Positions 36,479-48,545 of a DNA stretch of 64,000 nucleotides are shown here, piece after piece. The notes under the pieces are model-generated. The model worked only from the letters and a program-made list of their open reading frames with translations. It was not told the origin of the DNA and ran no database searches. Position numbers and translations under genes: made by a program. The stretch lies in NCBI GenBank assembly GCA_023101725.1, contig JALJCO010003062.1, forward strand, positions 434,001 to 498,000, written 5' to 3'. Positions within the stretch are counted from its first letter, which is position 1, and every line of letters begins with the position of its first letter. The DNA is from Atherinomorus stipes (lineage: Eukaryota > Chordata > Actinopteri > Atheriniformes > Atherinidae).

Positions 36479-36984
36479 CTATGTGCTCATTACTGTGCTT
36501 TGAATAATTTCACTCTGCGGAAACCTCTCTGCTGCAGCAACTGTGTTGGCTAGAATTCATTAAAATGCATTATTCATCACTGACTGGTCTGAACCACCTC
36601 CACTTAAAAGTGCTGTATTTAGAAACAACTTCACAGACTGCTCTCTCCCCATGAAGATTGTTCCAAAATTTATTTAGACACTGTAAAAGAAAATATGTCA
36701 ACATAAATTAACATATCATCTGCAAACTGTAAAATGTGGCATTAAGACTGTTGGGATAATGCAAGCCACTCAGGGAATGCAAGCAATAATGCGAGAACCA
36801 GTCTCAGGATTTCTCTTAGTTTTAATTCATTAACTCTTTTAAGTCTGAACTAATAAATGATATTTTAAAAAAGAGTCAGAAATGTATATTTTTAGAAAAA
36901 TCTACAGTTTTTATTCAGCCCTATTTTAAAATAAGTATTTGTATATAAGTATTATTCATCACAATGCTATTTTGCAATTTTTCA

Positions 36985-38022
36985 GACTTCCGGGTTAGCT
37001 TTACTTTTCTCACCAGGGTTTGCCGCTTGGTCAATCCTAATAGATTCCCATGTTGAAATATTACTTCACAGCAGAAATAAATCCGCCCTTCGGGGATGCA
37101 TGTCCGCTCTTTGGGGGGGGTAGCTGGGATCTGGGCCTCTGGGTGGCTGCTGGGGGCCTGGGTCGTGAGCCTTGCGGGCTTCCTCCTCCTTGCAGAGACG
37201 AGGCTGCATCTGCATGACTGTATCACCACGGAGCACCCTTTATTTTGCATGTTGACACCGTGACACTGCTTCCCATTGCGATGACTAGGTTTTACCTCTT
37301 CCCTACTTCCCATTGCGCTGACTAGGTTGTACCTCTTCTCTGCGTAGTTCTGCGTGTGTTTGTATGATCTGAGGATATTTAAGCCACCTGCAGGTCCTCC
37401 TGTAGGGGATTGCTTGTTTTGTTTTCCAACAGAGACCTTGGTTGTTTAGGGATCGCTGTACAGATGTACCAGTGAACTGTGTAAGTGGATTCATGTTTTC
37501 TCTCCTCTCTCTCTTCCTCTTCCTCACTCCTTTCTCTCTCTGTTTCACTTTCTATCATTACCTCTGTTAACTTTCATTTCTCCCTTGTCAGGCCCAGCAG
37601 TATGATATGGAATGGTGTAATAGACAAATGTTTAATTAAAGAAATAAAATGAATAAACAGGATATCAAGTGGAGCCTTATGTTCATAAAGCTCCGCTTGG
37701 TAAAACAAAACTGTTCAACGAAATAAAGCAATCAGATTTCCATTCTGCTTGCTTCGATGCTGGACAGGACAAGTAGAAAAAAAAAATAAATAAATAAACA
37801 TGTTCAGAGCCTGTTCAAATAATAATTTTCGATTTAATAGGTCATGTCAACTCTGAAGAGGTGAATTTTTTTCATAACTCATCTGTTAATTAATCTTGAT
37901 AGTGCGTCCTTGAGAGTTCACAACACTATGGAAGATATTAAGAAAGTGCTCCAGAGTCTTGCTCAGCATGACGGTGAGTAAAAAATGAACGCACATCATT
38001 CTGTGGGTGTACTATTCCTTTA
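36985..38022 (+). repeat. Dispersed repeat (copy 2), split by a retroelement
   Basis: The left part 36985-37082 and right part about 37785-38022 together match 31650-31860 and end like 17290-17362 (AGAGTCTTGCTCA...ACTATTCCTTTAA). The retroelement sits between CACAGCAGAAATAAA and ATAAACATGTTCAGAG, so AAATAAA may be the target duplication. Confidence 0.65.
37083..37784 (+). mobile_element. G-rich retroelement family, 5'-truncated copy 2
   Basis: Starting at CGGGGATGCATGTCCGCTCT it parallels 15206-15855 (including CCTTGCAGAGACGAGGCTGC and the duplicated TGACTAGGTT motif). It continues 3' with TTCCATTCTGCTTGCTTCGA and GGACAGGACAAGTAGAAAAA, ending in an A-rich AATAAATAAATAAA tail. Truncated 5' end plus A-rich tail is the normal product of target-primed reverse transcription. 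This copy shows the true 3' end that copy 1 lacks. Confidence 0.75.
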
Positions 38023-39310
38023 ATCAGACCGGTCAATCCAGTTTGGGCGTAGCTTATACTTTTACTGTTTGTCAATACTTTTTCAAAACCTTTCAAATGG
38101 ACATGATGCCATTGTGGGTTTTTGAGCATAGATATTCAGCCATCTCAAGCGGAGCGTATGTGTTGCTCCCATGCAACGTTGTTACCTGGATATGTTGATA
38201 CTGAAAACACTTCATTTGAATCTCAGTTGTCTGCTACTTGAACAAAATGACAGTATTTGATGCAGTGGGAATGAAGCCATGTTGAAAGGAATCACGATGA
38301 GTCAAGTGTTGAAATAGAGCAGAAACAAGCGGAAAGTTTGGTGAAAAGTGACATTTTGATTCAATTTAAATATTTGTATTCAAAATGACAGACAGCCCAC
38401 ACTCTTTATTCCTCAAAGCGTTAGACTTCCCAGCTGCCATTTCAGCTGCATGAAATTTCTCAGATAATCTTCTAAGTCAGTGCCCACCACAGTTTGACCT
38501 GAACACAGGAGGAGTCCTAAAACGCTTCAGAGCGGCCCTCCCATCCCTCTTCGTCAAGGCTGTTACTTAATCCAGCGGCTGCGTTGTCCGAGGAGTCTGA
38601 CAGTAGGATGGTGTGTTTAATCTTGTTTAAATGTTACACAGATGAAGCATCTCAAGTTCCCTGTCGCAGTCTGAGGAGGCTGGGCTGGTATCTTATCATC
38701 CTGCTGCAGCAGGATCTACGGATTGCCAGCAAAGGGACGGATACCAGCTTAGCATGACCTCAGGCAGGCACACGGATCCCATCAGGTGACGTGTAAACAT
38801 GATTTGTAAAAACATACATCCGAGCAAGGTTAAAAGTTTAGCTCACAGTTGTTGCCTTCATGTCATGATTTTTCTGGGGTATTTAGTTTTTCTGCCGTTT
38901 TATTTCTTTATTCACAATAAAGGAAGCGAAACGAGGTCACCTTTTCAGGAGACTCTGAGGAAGTTCAGGTGCTTTGATGGAAAAATAATCACTTTAGCTT
39001 TCACTTTGAAGTTCTTTTAGCTGAACATGCAGAGCAATTTTTCTCCTTTCTACCCAGTCTGTCTTCACTCCTTTCCCCCCTTACATTCTACTTTCTATGA
39101 ATACAAAAAGCATTTGCTGGTCATCATTTCATTTAACAGACTTTATATTCTCCAAAGTGTGAAAGAATATAGGGCAAGTTTCAAGCTCAATAGGATGCTT
39201 TTTATTGCTTGTTGCGCAGAAATTCTTTTTCTTGTATCCCTGAAGTGTTTGGCTCTCATAAGAAATGTCTACTGCCACGCTTCCACCAAAGGATTAAAGT
39301 GCTGATGACT
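38023..39310. other. Unannotated, mostly non-repetitive
   Basis: No coding region is recognised. The block at 38470-38790 is balanced in composition and includes the palindrome ATCCTGCTGCAGCAGGAT (38698-38715). It may be conserved non-coding DNA, which one sequence cannot show. Confidence 0.35.
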
Positions 39311-39440
39311 AGAGGTCGACCGATTAATCGGTGCCGATAGGACGTTTTACAAACTATCGGTATCGGCTGAACTTGGCTCCGATAGTGGCCGATGGCTGCA
39401 GTTTTTTCCACAGCGCCATGAAGCGCTGCTCTCTGATCAC
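39311..39440 (+). repeat. hAT-type terminal fragment
   Basis: TAGAGGTCGACCGATTAATC begins alternating ATCGG/TATCGG motifs, a recognisable hAT terminal pattern in fish. No right end was found within 1 kb. Confidence 0.6.
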
Positions 39441-40324
39441 TGAGGGGCAGGGCTTTTTCTCCGTAGTTACAATTTTTAGTGGTCTTTCAGTTGATCTAGA
39501 TCGTATTCTGACGGCAGAAGAATCCATAACTATCGCTTACAGTGTTTTTATTTAACGTGACCGTCTTTTTCCTGCATCAAAACTGCGGATGTAGCGTCAT
39601 TTGACGTCACGTTCGCAGGGCAGCGCGGGAAATTCGGACACCGAATTGCAGCGCATTTTGCAGCACACAGCCTGTTCAAGGCAACGGAGAGGAACATGGG
39701 TGGAAACGTTATTTTTGGTATTTAGCGCTTCATCACCCATTAGTATGAAAAAAAGGGACATTCATGTTTGGTTTTTTTCAAATTCCTGCCTCAAGTCCCT
39801 TTAAAGATTTTGGAAACTTCATAAATAATGTTTTTAGCATGCTTAAAGCGACCCTTACCGTTCTTGCATTTCAGAAAGCACAGCAAAATTATTTGAACAT
39901 CAACAGTCCCACTTCACACCAAAGACCCACCCTCCATTCCCTCCGCCTCCTAATGCGGAAGCAAAGGTCTGACAGGCAGGTCCCTCGGCCAGTCCTAGGC
40001 GTGGGCCCCACTGCAAGGATTGGTTGGAGTTTTCATTGAAATTTTAGAGATTAGAATAATATTTTATTTTGATCAATAGTGAGTCTGTCTTGTATTTCAG
40101 AGTTCCATTACCTCATTCATAGCATTTTACCCTGTTAAGAAATAGTGCAACAATACAACATCAGTAAGAGCTGCTTTAAATCAGCTTCTGCTGATGCGAT
40201 AATGCCAAATTAGAATTTTTATTATGACATGAATAATAACTTCGATAGTATCTTAATAAAAATCACAAACATATTTGATCAATGTATTGGTTATATTTCA
40301 CACACACACATAGAGCAGTTTAAT

Positions 40325-40412
40325 AATTATGTGATTCATAAACTTGGTCGACTCGTCATTTCAGTAGTTGATGACTAAATTACTCTCAGAATAGTCATTA
40401 GTCGCAGCCCTA
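40325..40412 (-). repeat. hAT-type terminal fragment
   Basis: On the minus strand TAGGGCTGCGACTAATGACT begins a sequence with CTGAGAGTAATTTAGTC, a common hAT-derived end. Only this end is visible. Confidence 0.6.
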
Positions 40413-40705
40413 CTTGAAAGAATTGTCACCTTCCATACGACACGGCAAGAACAAAACAGAAACAGTGGCATGTTTAAAAATACCACCATTGTTGTTGTTG
40501 TTGTTTAAAGCCATGGAAACAATATTCTGACCTGTCCATGATACCAAACATTTACTGAGCTGGTGACTGCATAAATCCACCATTAGGTACTTCCAACGGA
40601 CGATGGCAAAATCACAAAATGTATTATGTTCTCAGAATAAAGAGGACGGCCTGCAGAAATGTGTTAATTGTGCAAAATTTGTTGAAGGGGCAGTGCACCC
40701 AATAA

Positions 40706-41236
40706 AGGACCATTCACATCAAACGCACAAAGCGCAGGCGGCTGGCGGCAAACCCATTCATTGTGTATGTGTTACCGCAACACAGCGGAGCGCTCTGCCG
40801 CCGAGCTCTGCGGCGCACCAGGTGGGTGCGTGCTGCCGCTGTACCGCTGTGACGGCATCCTAGCGCATCCAATAGGAGAGACCAGTTCAGAAAAAAAGTG
40901 GTCCTTGGTCAACCTGAAGTGAACCTGAAAGTGGTCCTGTGTGAAAGAATGCAGCTCCTGGACGAGCCGGTACCCCCAAGTCCTGCCCTGCCATCAGGAT
41001 CGGGTGGACCCACACCCTTTTATTTGCTGCTGATTTTCTCCCCCTCCTCCTCCTCAGGAGAAAAGCTCTTTGCTATGACGATGAGAGGTGCGTCTTTCAC
41101 AACAAAGCGTGCCGGGGAGAAAATACTTCCTGGTCTATCGCTTAGCAACGTGTGCTCGACGTGCTTGCTGCCGCCGTGGTCTGCGCCCTACCTCGTCGTG
41201 AGCGCAGTGAAAACCGTGTTCTGTGTGAAGGGCTCT
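40706..41236. mobile_element. Harbinger-type MITE
   Basis: The ends AGGACCATTCACATC (40706) and GTGTGAAGGGCTCT (to 41236) are imperfect inverted repeats. Both flanks are TAA (40703-40705 and 41237-41239), an exact 3-bp target duplication. The 531-bp interior is CpG-rich, rich in GCGCTCTGCCGCCGAGC-like motifs and non-coding. It differs in sequence from the elements at 133-720 and 10350-10900. Confidence 0.65.
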
Positions 41237-41239
41237 TAA

Positions 41240-42840
41240 GTGTTTTTTGAATTGAAAACACAGTATTACTTTGGTGTGATGAAAACCACCTGTAGCCTAC
41301 TGTTGTCAACATTTGTCAAATTTGTACATCTTTAAAAATCTGGATTTTGTTGATCAAAAATAACTGAGCCACCACTTTATGACTATTTTTTCCCAGGAAA
41401 CTGTGTAACTTCACAGCATCATTTCACTTAGCAACTAGAGATCAACATACTGGCCATTTTGAACACGTAAGCTGGTTTATTCATCAAAGAAACTCAAGAA
41501 GACATTATCAGAGGAAGAGACGAAAAGAAAGAGAAAGGGACAGAGCAGATAAGACAAGAATTCGCAAACACTGGCTTTTACTGGCTGAGGAGGTCTCAGA
41601 AAAGAGACAAAATGCAAGATGGATGCTAAATTAACCTTTGTTAGGGTGCGTGTCACTGAGAAAATGAGCCTAAGTTTAATGATGCGGCTTTAATTAACAG
41701 CCACATCACATGCAAGAACTCAGAACTGCTAGGTATCTGCAGATGCACACTGAAACGCAAATGTACGTTAAATGAAAAATTAGTTTGTGTCGGAGAACAC
41801 ATGAACAAAGTAAGGAAATATTGTATTCTATATGTATTTGTCAACACAGTCTACGTGGAGCAGAGATCAGTCCGCGGTCAGTGTTTCAGATGAAAGACAT
41901 AAAAATTAAATCTTGGTGCTTTTTATCTGTTTCTTTTTTGTTTTGTTTTGTTTGTTTTCATCTTTCTTCAGAACACAAATTGGAAAAATGATAACTGTTC
42001 ATTATCTGATTTCTAATTTTGGTTTAGAGAACAAAGAATTGGGGAAACATGTAATATTTTGTTTCCCTTTTAAAGGGAAAAACCTGTCTCAAAGTACATG
42101 GACTATTGTTTTCTTTTCAGTTTCTGAACACAGAAAATGGCTAAAGTTCTCTTTAAGATTATTTGTGTTAAATTTTAAACCACAAGATTGATGGAGGGGA
42201 AATATGCTTATACTAGAATGTCTGACTGCAGCAGACTGAACCTGTTTGCTCTCCTTAAATAAACCAGTTATTTACCCGTCTGCCATCTCTACGCCTGCCT
42301 TCTGCTGCCTGTCTGTTTGTCCATCTGTTTGTCTACATGTCTGTTTCTGTGTTTGTGTCTGCGACCACCTGTCTGTCTCCTCCTACCTGCTCGGGTTAGC
42401 CACTCAGCTCATAAAGCCTTCGGCTGCGAGTTGATGACTCATTTAAAAAACTGAGTCACTGACGCCTCTCTGGCTCATTATGAGTCTCACACCTGTACCA
42501 CATTTCATTTCTGCTTCCCATTAGATGACTCACAGTAAAATATTTGACATTTATTGCTTCTTTATGACCGCTCAGACGTTTTAATGGACTTTTGGTGGAC
42601 CTGGGGTCTGTATTACAGGGACGTCATTTTCGCCTCTGTGGGATAATTGAACTTCCTCACAGTTTTGTTCGTCTACCTGCAGTTTTAACTCACACACTCA
42701 CTGCTGTGCCAGACGTAAATGAAAGATTGGGCCTCTGACTTCAGATCCTGCTTGAAAACAGACGTGCTTGCTAAAGATTTTAAAAATAAAACAATAATTG
42801 TATGCACTTCCAGGGTTTCCACCAGGATTTCTTGAAACTG
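41240..42840. other. No gene recognised
   Basis: The frames are short. The stretch 42440-42660, with TGAGTCA/TGACTCA-like motifs (42460, 42525), is balanced in composition and might be regulatory, without further support. Confidence 0.35.
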
Positions 42841-42842
42841 TA

Positions 42843-42844
42843 CC

Positions 42845-42875
<31 letters not shown>

Positions 42876-42892
42876 ACAAAAAAAAAAATATA
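42843..42892 (+). repeat. Poly-C / (CA)n / poly-A compound microsatellite
   Basis: A run of about 19 C is followed by CACACA and then AAAAAAAA. Confidence 0.95.
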
Positions 42893-43027
42893 TCATCAAA
42901 ACTTTAAATTTTTACATACATGATTTATTTATAAAACATAACATTAACTCTTTCTGTTTTTGCAGCTTGTTCTCAATGCATTAGCGGAGCAGAACTTTAT
43001 ACTCGTAAGGCTCTGAGAGGTATCGTG

Positions 43028-43092
43028 AAAGGGCACGTGACTGAGTATCGAACTGAACCGAACTGGGAATTTTTTATCGTTGCACCCCGAGT
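43028..43092 (-). repeat. hAT-type terminal fragment
   Basis: On the minus strand GGGGTGCAACGATAAAAAAT starts a stretch with GTTCGGTTCAGTTCGATAC, typical of hAT-derived ends. It is truncated. Confidence 0.5.
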
Positions 43093-43959
43093 GCGCATAT
43101 ATATAACGTTTATTTTTATATGTATCCATTCAAACAATACAATTTCCATTGTAACATGTGGAAAAAAGGTCATAGTTCTGAAAGTTTTTATTTTGTCGTG
43201 GTGTCACGATCATTTACATGCAGCGGAAACCCTGCATTGACTGGTGTGATCTGGTTAAAGCACAGTTGCACCAGTTCTCCCAGTGACTTTTAGTCTCGCC
43301 TTGTTTCATTTGACTTTTTTCCGCTACCCGTGCTGTTGCTTCTGAAACTCAGCTGAACTCAGGAACATGTGTGCTGTTGACGTTTTCCCTTTAGTTGTCA
43401 ACCTGTAGCTGATGCAAAGTGCTTCTGTTGCCTCGGTAACGACCCTTCGGCACCCGGTGGTGTGTATCTCTGTGTTCGTGTTTGCCATTCGGCCGCATTG
43501 TGGAGACAGAAAGAGCTTTATCTCATTTGTTTTACTGCTCTCCTGTTAAAGGTCCACTTTAACTCTAACTTGATTTATTCTCTCAGCATCAATGACTCTT
43601 TTTCTGTAAAGCATAATGTCACCTGTACCAAGTGCAGTGGAAAGTTGTGTCTTGGTCTCCCAAACATAGAAATGTGGAGGCATGCACATCATTTATTTTT
43701 TTCTCAGAGAAAGCATTTGGTTGTTTTTTCTGTGTTTTACTTGTGTTTTAGTTTCTTCATCTTGTTTTTTTTTTTATAGGTGATCCAGATGACTGTCACT
43801 TTTGTTTTCTAGCAGAGGCTATAGGATGCTTTCTTTTATGTTTCTTGATGCATGAAGCATGATTGTCTGTTTTTTTTGCTTCCATGTTGCTGTTGCTTTC
43901 TGTTTGGTTTGTCTCCATCTTCTATTTCTTCTCCTCACTCTTCTTTGCTCTTCTGTTCA

Positions 43960-44155
43960 TTCTCCCCCCACCCCCACCTGTCAGGTCCAGCATTAATATG
44001 CAAATTCAGCAACAACCAAATTTAGGAATAAAGAGGAGCCTTACATTCATAAAGTTTGGCAAAGCAAATTTGTTCTGCACAACACGGCAGCCAGATTATC
44101 ATTGTGCTGTCACCATGTTGGACAGAGCAAGTAAAAAAAAAAAAAAAAAAGTAGG
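43960..44155 (+). mobile_element. Diverged 3' end of the G-rich retroelement family
   Basis: GAGGAGCCTTACATTCATAA...GGCAAAGCAAATTTGTTC...ATGTTGGACAGAGCAAGTAA plus an A-run parallels 37667-37782 with many substitutions. It shares the order of landmarks and the A-rich tail, so it looks like an older subfamily. Confidence 0.6.
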
Positions 44156-44354
44156 AAGAAAATGTAAGTTTGATTGTTAATCTGCACGTCTAGTGATCCA
44201 TTTGTGTTTCTGTATCTTTGTCAAAAGAATTAAAACCAGTCAGAGCATTTCAGTGTCGTATCCAAAGCAGAGTACCAGACTCCATCTGGATGAATACTTT
44301 TATGAATATTTAGCACATAAAAATTATTTTGTTGCCTACAAAAATATCTAGAAA

Positions 44355-44870
44355 GGAGTATTGTTTACGTCCATGAAGCGCGCACATGCGCTGTCACGAA
44401 ACTACGGAAGCCTCGGCGTTCAGAGCCTACTCTGCAGATAATGCAAGCGTAGAAGAAGAAATTCACTGTTTACATTGTGGTAAGAGCGCAAGAGCTCTAG
44501 ACAAACCGGGACAAACACAGGAGGGGGTGGATATTGATCTAAAAGAAAGAAAAAGAGAACGCGCGATCTCGTCTGCCGTGGCTTCCGTAGTTTCGTGAAT
44601 GCGCATCGGCGTGCTTGCTAGGCATGCGATGTAGTCTTGTTTAGACTCTAAAAATATACTAAATGGCGTAGTTTCAAGTAAATTCTGGACGCCACCCACT
44701 CAGGACACTTGGATTACATGGGACGAGCAGTATGGAGGAATATTGACAATTTTTTGTGGCCTTTTATGGACCTTTTTGGCTCGGACCCCAGCAAACTCCA
44801 TTGGGGCGGAACGAGAAGTCGCCCTGAACTCCGGCTGCATTTGACATATTAAAAAAAGTGGTCGGAGTTC
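44355..44870 (+). mobile_element. TTAA-type element with internal inverted-repeat segment, copy 2 (inner segment flipped)
   Basis: The inner segment (about 44357-44642), bounded by TCACGAAACTACGGAAGCC (44394-44412) and GGCTTCCGTAGTTTCGTGA (44580-44598), is the reverse complement of 16762-17060. The right flank (44643-44855) is in the same orientation as 17063-17270. In copy 1 the join is ACTCCTTTATAGACTCTAAA; here it is AGTCTTGTTTAGACTCTAAA. Confidence 0.7.
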
Positions 44871-45486
44871 AGTGGTCCTCATGCGTCACCAATAGTCGCC
44901 CGTGGCGCAGTAAACCGACATCACAACTGTTTCCGGAAGAGTTCGCAATGCCATCTGCAACATTGAATTGTCAATAAAGTTTTGTTGAAAAAAAAAAGCC
45001 GTCTGCAGCAGCAGTAATTTCCCTTTCCTGGGCGACTGGATTATTTCTTCGGTTTTAGGCTGAAAAACGTAAAAATGAAAGGAAAAGAAGACGCACGCCT
45101 TTGACTCAAACTTGCCGTTAATGTTACTTTTCAGACATGATCAGTTGCACGTAATGTTACAAAACTAGAGACTTTTTTTACATTTCTAAAACTGTATTTA
45201 ATACATTACAGCGACCTTAAATAGCGTTTTCATATTTTATTTACAAAAAATACTCACATTTATATGTTTCTCTGGCTGCTGCTGATTTTGTCGCCCTTTT
45301 GCCCATATTGCACTTGGAGTTGTGGTAACATCACATACCACTCGTTTTCTAGTGTGCCCCTGGAAAATCTCGAGGGCCAGATAGCCCTACCACCCTCGCC
45401 CTCACCTTCAGTCTGAATCAGAATTGGGACATCACTACCCCTTCACATGAAAGCGCAAACCGAAGGCTTAGGGGCAAGGGCTAGGG

Positions 45487-46875
45487 CAGGGGTCGGCAAC
45501 CCGCGGCTCCGGAGCCGCATGCGGCTCTTTAGTCCCTCTGTTGCGGCTCCCTGCATTGGAAAATGAATTAATGACAATTCTACTAAAGTGTATTGTATTT
45601 TGGTTGGTTCACTTTAATAATGTGATTCTAAAAGACCAAGACAAATGTCCCCTTGAGAGACAATAAAGTTTCTTATCTTATTCTAAATTTGAGGATTATG
45701 ATGATCCCTCTGAGGGATTCATGTACAGTTGCGCACTTTTCCCGAGTTCTCCGAGCACTGCAAATGCAGCACGTGAAATAAAATCCAACTCAACTATTAA
45801 AATAAAGACATAATTTATATTTTACCATTTTGCAAAGCAGCCCATTGAGTGTCAGGTGCAACAAGCAGGTAACTGCAGTGAAACGGCGATTCACTGTCCA
45901 GCACGCTATGATGCGTCTCACAAACCTTTACGCAGCCAATCAGTGTTAATAACTGCACTTCATTCTCACGTGCCGCTATTGTGCAGCATAGCATGATACA
46001 GCCCTATTGAATCAGCAATCACGGAATTAAACATTAAAAACGGAATCAATTACAAACAAAGAATATCACTGAGTGTGGACGTGCCGCGGAGCGCTGAACT
46101 TTCCTCCTGGCGCACTATCCCACGAACGCCTCACAGCGGAGCGTCTCTGTTGTGCTGTTGCTGCAGTTCTGGCATTTAAAGTGAATAATAAACAAGCAAA
46201 AGCTTATTTGTCCACTCCGACCCTGTCATGCTGCGCTTTGATCACTTCTCCAGCCAGGTAGGCCGACGATAGAGAAGAAAAGTGTCTGATGCACTGAGCA
46301 TGTTCAGCGCTGCGTGGGCAGATTCATCTGTTTTCACTGCTGACCAGATTATTTTGCGTAGCCATGTTCATATTTTGTGAAACAGTAATTTCATTTTTCG
46401 GGTAGCTTACTGCACGCGCCAGTAAAAGGATGACGGCACAGACAGGACAGCGTGTTTGGTTTGCTGATGGTAGATTATTAAAGCTGCGTCTTTTTCCATC
46501 CTACATAAATACAACAACTAAAATAGATAAAAAAAAAAAAAAAAAAAAAGTGACCTTCAACCCGACGTCTTTTCTTTTTTTTTTAGTTTAAAATGTTTTT
46601 TTGCTGGATGCAGAAATGTGATTTCGTTTTCTCGTTTTTATGTTAAATGCAACACATTTAACGTTAAAGTTTTATTTAATTATCAATGTTAAAAGTCAGT
46701 TGATGCTCCAGTGTTTTCTTTATTGTAGGAAACGGGTCTAAAAGGCTGTTTGGCTGAAACATGTTGCCGACCGGCTTATTTAAGACTTTTACATTTTTGC
46801 GGCTCCAGACAGATTTTTTTTTTCGTTTTTTTGGTTCAATATGGCTCTTTGAACATTTTGGGTTGCCAATCCCTG
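45487..46875. mobile_element. hAT-type element with perfect 8-bp target duplication
   Basis: The element starts CAGGGGTCGGCAACCCGCGG and ends GGGTTGCCAATCCCTG, an inverted pair of the hAT CAGGGGTCGGCAACC type. The octamer GGCTAGGG flanks both sides (45479-45486 and 46876-46883). The 1,389-bp interior holds a CGCGGCTCCGGAGCCGCATG hairpin near the left end, a GACAATAAAGTTTCTTATCT motif and a poly-A run at 46530-46549. No transposase frame is seen, so it is a non-autonomous copy. Confidence 0.9.
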
Positions 46876-46941
46876 GGCTAGGGCTAAGGGGGAATTGGAA
46901 TTCACCCGAAGCCTCTGTTTGTTTATGTACTTGTGTCATAA

Positions 46942-47852
46942 GCTCAAAGCATAACTTCATGTTTTTTCAATCTGGACCTGATTTCTAGGAGTTTATATGT
47001 GCTTTTACTCACCGGTAAAATTTATGTATCACTTTGACTCCTTTGGAAGATACTACGTCGAGTCGCCCTTTGGCATACATCTATATAATGGGAGAGACGG
47101 GCAGCCACTCTTTAAGGCATTATCTGCAGCAAAACTCCTTTATTGCTTTAAGTAGATTGAACGAATGAACAAATACTATTGTCCTGTGAGTTCAGAGTTT
47201 TGCAGATTGTGTTTTTTGTCTTTTGTTATCTGGGTAACGAGCTGCTCTTCTCAGCTGTACTACAGAAGCGCAGATCGCTTGGGCGGCTGTAGCTCAGGTG
47301 GAAGAGCAGTCGTCTTTCAACCGGTGGGTTGGGGGATCGACTTCAGCCTTCCCCAGACTACATGCCAAAGTGTCCTTGGGCAAAACGCTGAACCCCATGT
47401 TGCCTCCCGATGTGCCAATCGGGGTATGATTGTGTGTGTGACTGGGTGAATGCAACATGTAGTGTAACGCGCTTTGAGCGGTCAGTATGACTGGAAAAGT
47501 GCTGTATAAGTACGATCCATTTACCATTTTACCATCGGGGATGTGCGGGCCCGAAAAGTGTGTAGAACTTCCTGATAACTGACAGAAAGCTAAATCTGGA
47601 CTCACGGGACAATAGTAGTCATTCATTTGTTCACTCCCCTTAAAGTGTTGGTGAAATGAAGGAGTTTTGCTGCAGATAATGCCTTATAGAGAGGCTGCTC
47701 TGTCTCTCCCATTATTTGGATGTACACCGAAGGGCGATTCAATGTAATGTCTTCCGAAGGAGTCAAAGTGATACAGAAATTTTACCGGTGAATAAATTCA
47801 CATATTAATTCCCAGAAATAAAGTCCAGCTTGAAAAAAATAGTTATCCTTTA
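46942..47852. mobile_element. Foldback element with TTAA-type end, SINE in its loop
   Basis: The left arm (46960-47215) is matched by the reverse complement of 47575-47835. Shared landmarks are TCACCGGTAAAATTT, GTATCACTTTGACTCCTT, TAATGGGAGAGAC, GCATTATCTGCAGCAAAACT and ACTATTGTCC. The right end TTATCCTTTAA has the TTAA-ended pattern; the left end is decayed. The arms differ at roughly one base in ten. The loop is filled by a SINE. Confidence 0.75.
47281..47536 (+). mobile_element. tRNA-derived SINE, copy 2
   Basis: This is the same family as 21962-22212, with A box TAGCTCAGGTGG, GTCCTTGGGCAAAACGCTGA in the body and a GAAAAGTGCTGTATAAGTAC tail followed by TTACCATTTTACCAT units. It lies in the loop of the foldback element. 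Confidence 0.85.
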
Positions 47853-48249
47853 AACCTACACCATCCCCCAGTCCTGTTATTCTTTACAGTTCTGTACTAA
47901 TCTAGAAAGTATGAACAAGGTGACACGATAAAACGCTGCAGTACAATAACCTGTATTATAATGGCCAAATTATTCTTTATTAAAAACAAACATGAACCAG
48001 GTGGGAAAAATGATGTAAAAAATTTAATTTTCAATTTTTATTACAGTCATTATGTCATACATCAGCTGTGAAAGCAATGGGGCTTAAAAAATATCCGCTG
48101 ATTACTTTTGCATTAATTACTTGTTTTATTTGTCTATAGGCTAGTTAATCACTCTTACTACCACAATAAGAGTGATTGACGGTCAGTTCAACAGGCAATA
48201 GGCAAGACTGATCAATGAGAGTAGAGAGATATACAAGGACACCTTTAGT

Positions 48250-48545
48250 CAAAATGTATGATTTATGACCCCCAGGTGTCATTTATGACCCTGTGACGTC
48301 ATTTATGACCCTATTGATGTGTTGTACGTCCGCTGTACGTCATTTATGGCCCCAGATGTCTTTTATGGTCCTGTGACGTCATTTTATGAACCATTGATGT
48401 TTAAATTAAGATTTATGACACCCAGATGTTCGTTTATGGTCCTGTGACGTTATTTAGGACCCTTTGATGTGTTCTACGTCCGATGTACGTCATTTATGGG
48501 CTATTGTTGATTATGACCTATTGTTGATTATATTTATGACATGCA
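48250..48545 (+). repeat. Subterminal repeats of the palindrome (left)
   Basis: Variants of ATTTATGACCC / TTTATGGTCCTGTGACGTCA, GATGTGTTGTACGTCCGCTG and TACGTCATTTATGG recur at intervals of about 20-110 bp. The many TGACGTCA/TACGTCA cores could bind bZIP proteins or the element's own proteins. The mirror set is at 61308-61603. Confidence 0.8.
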
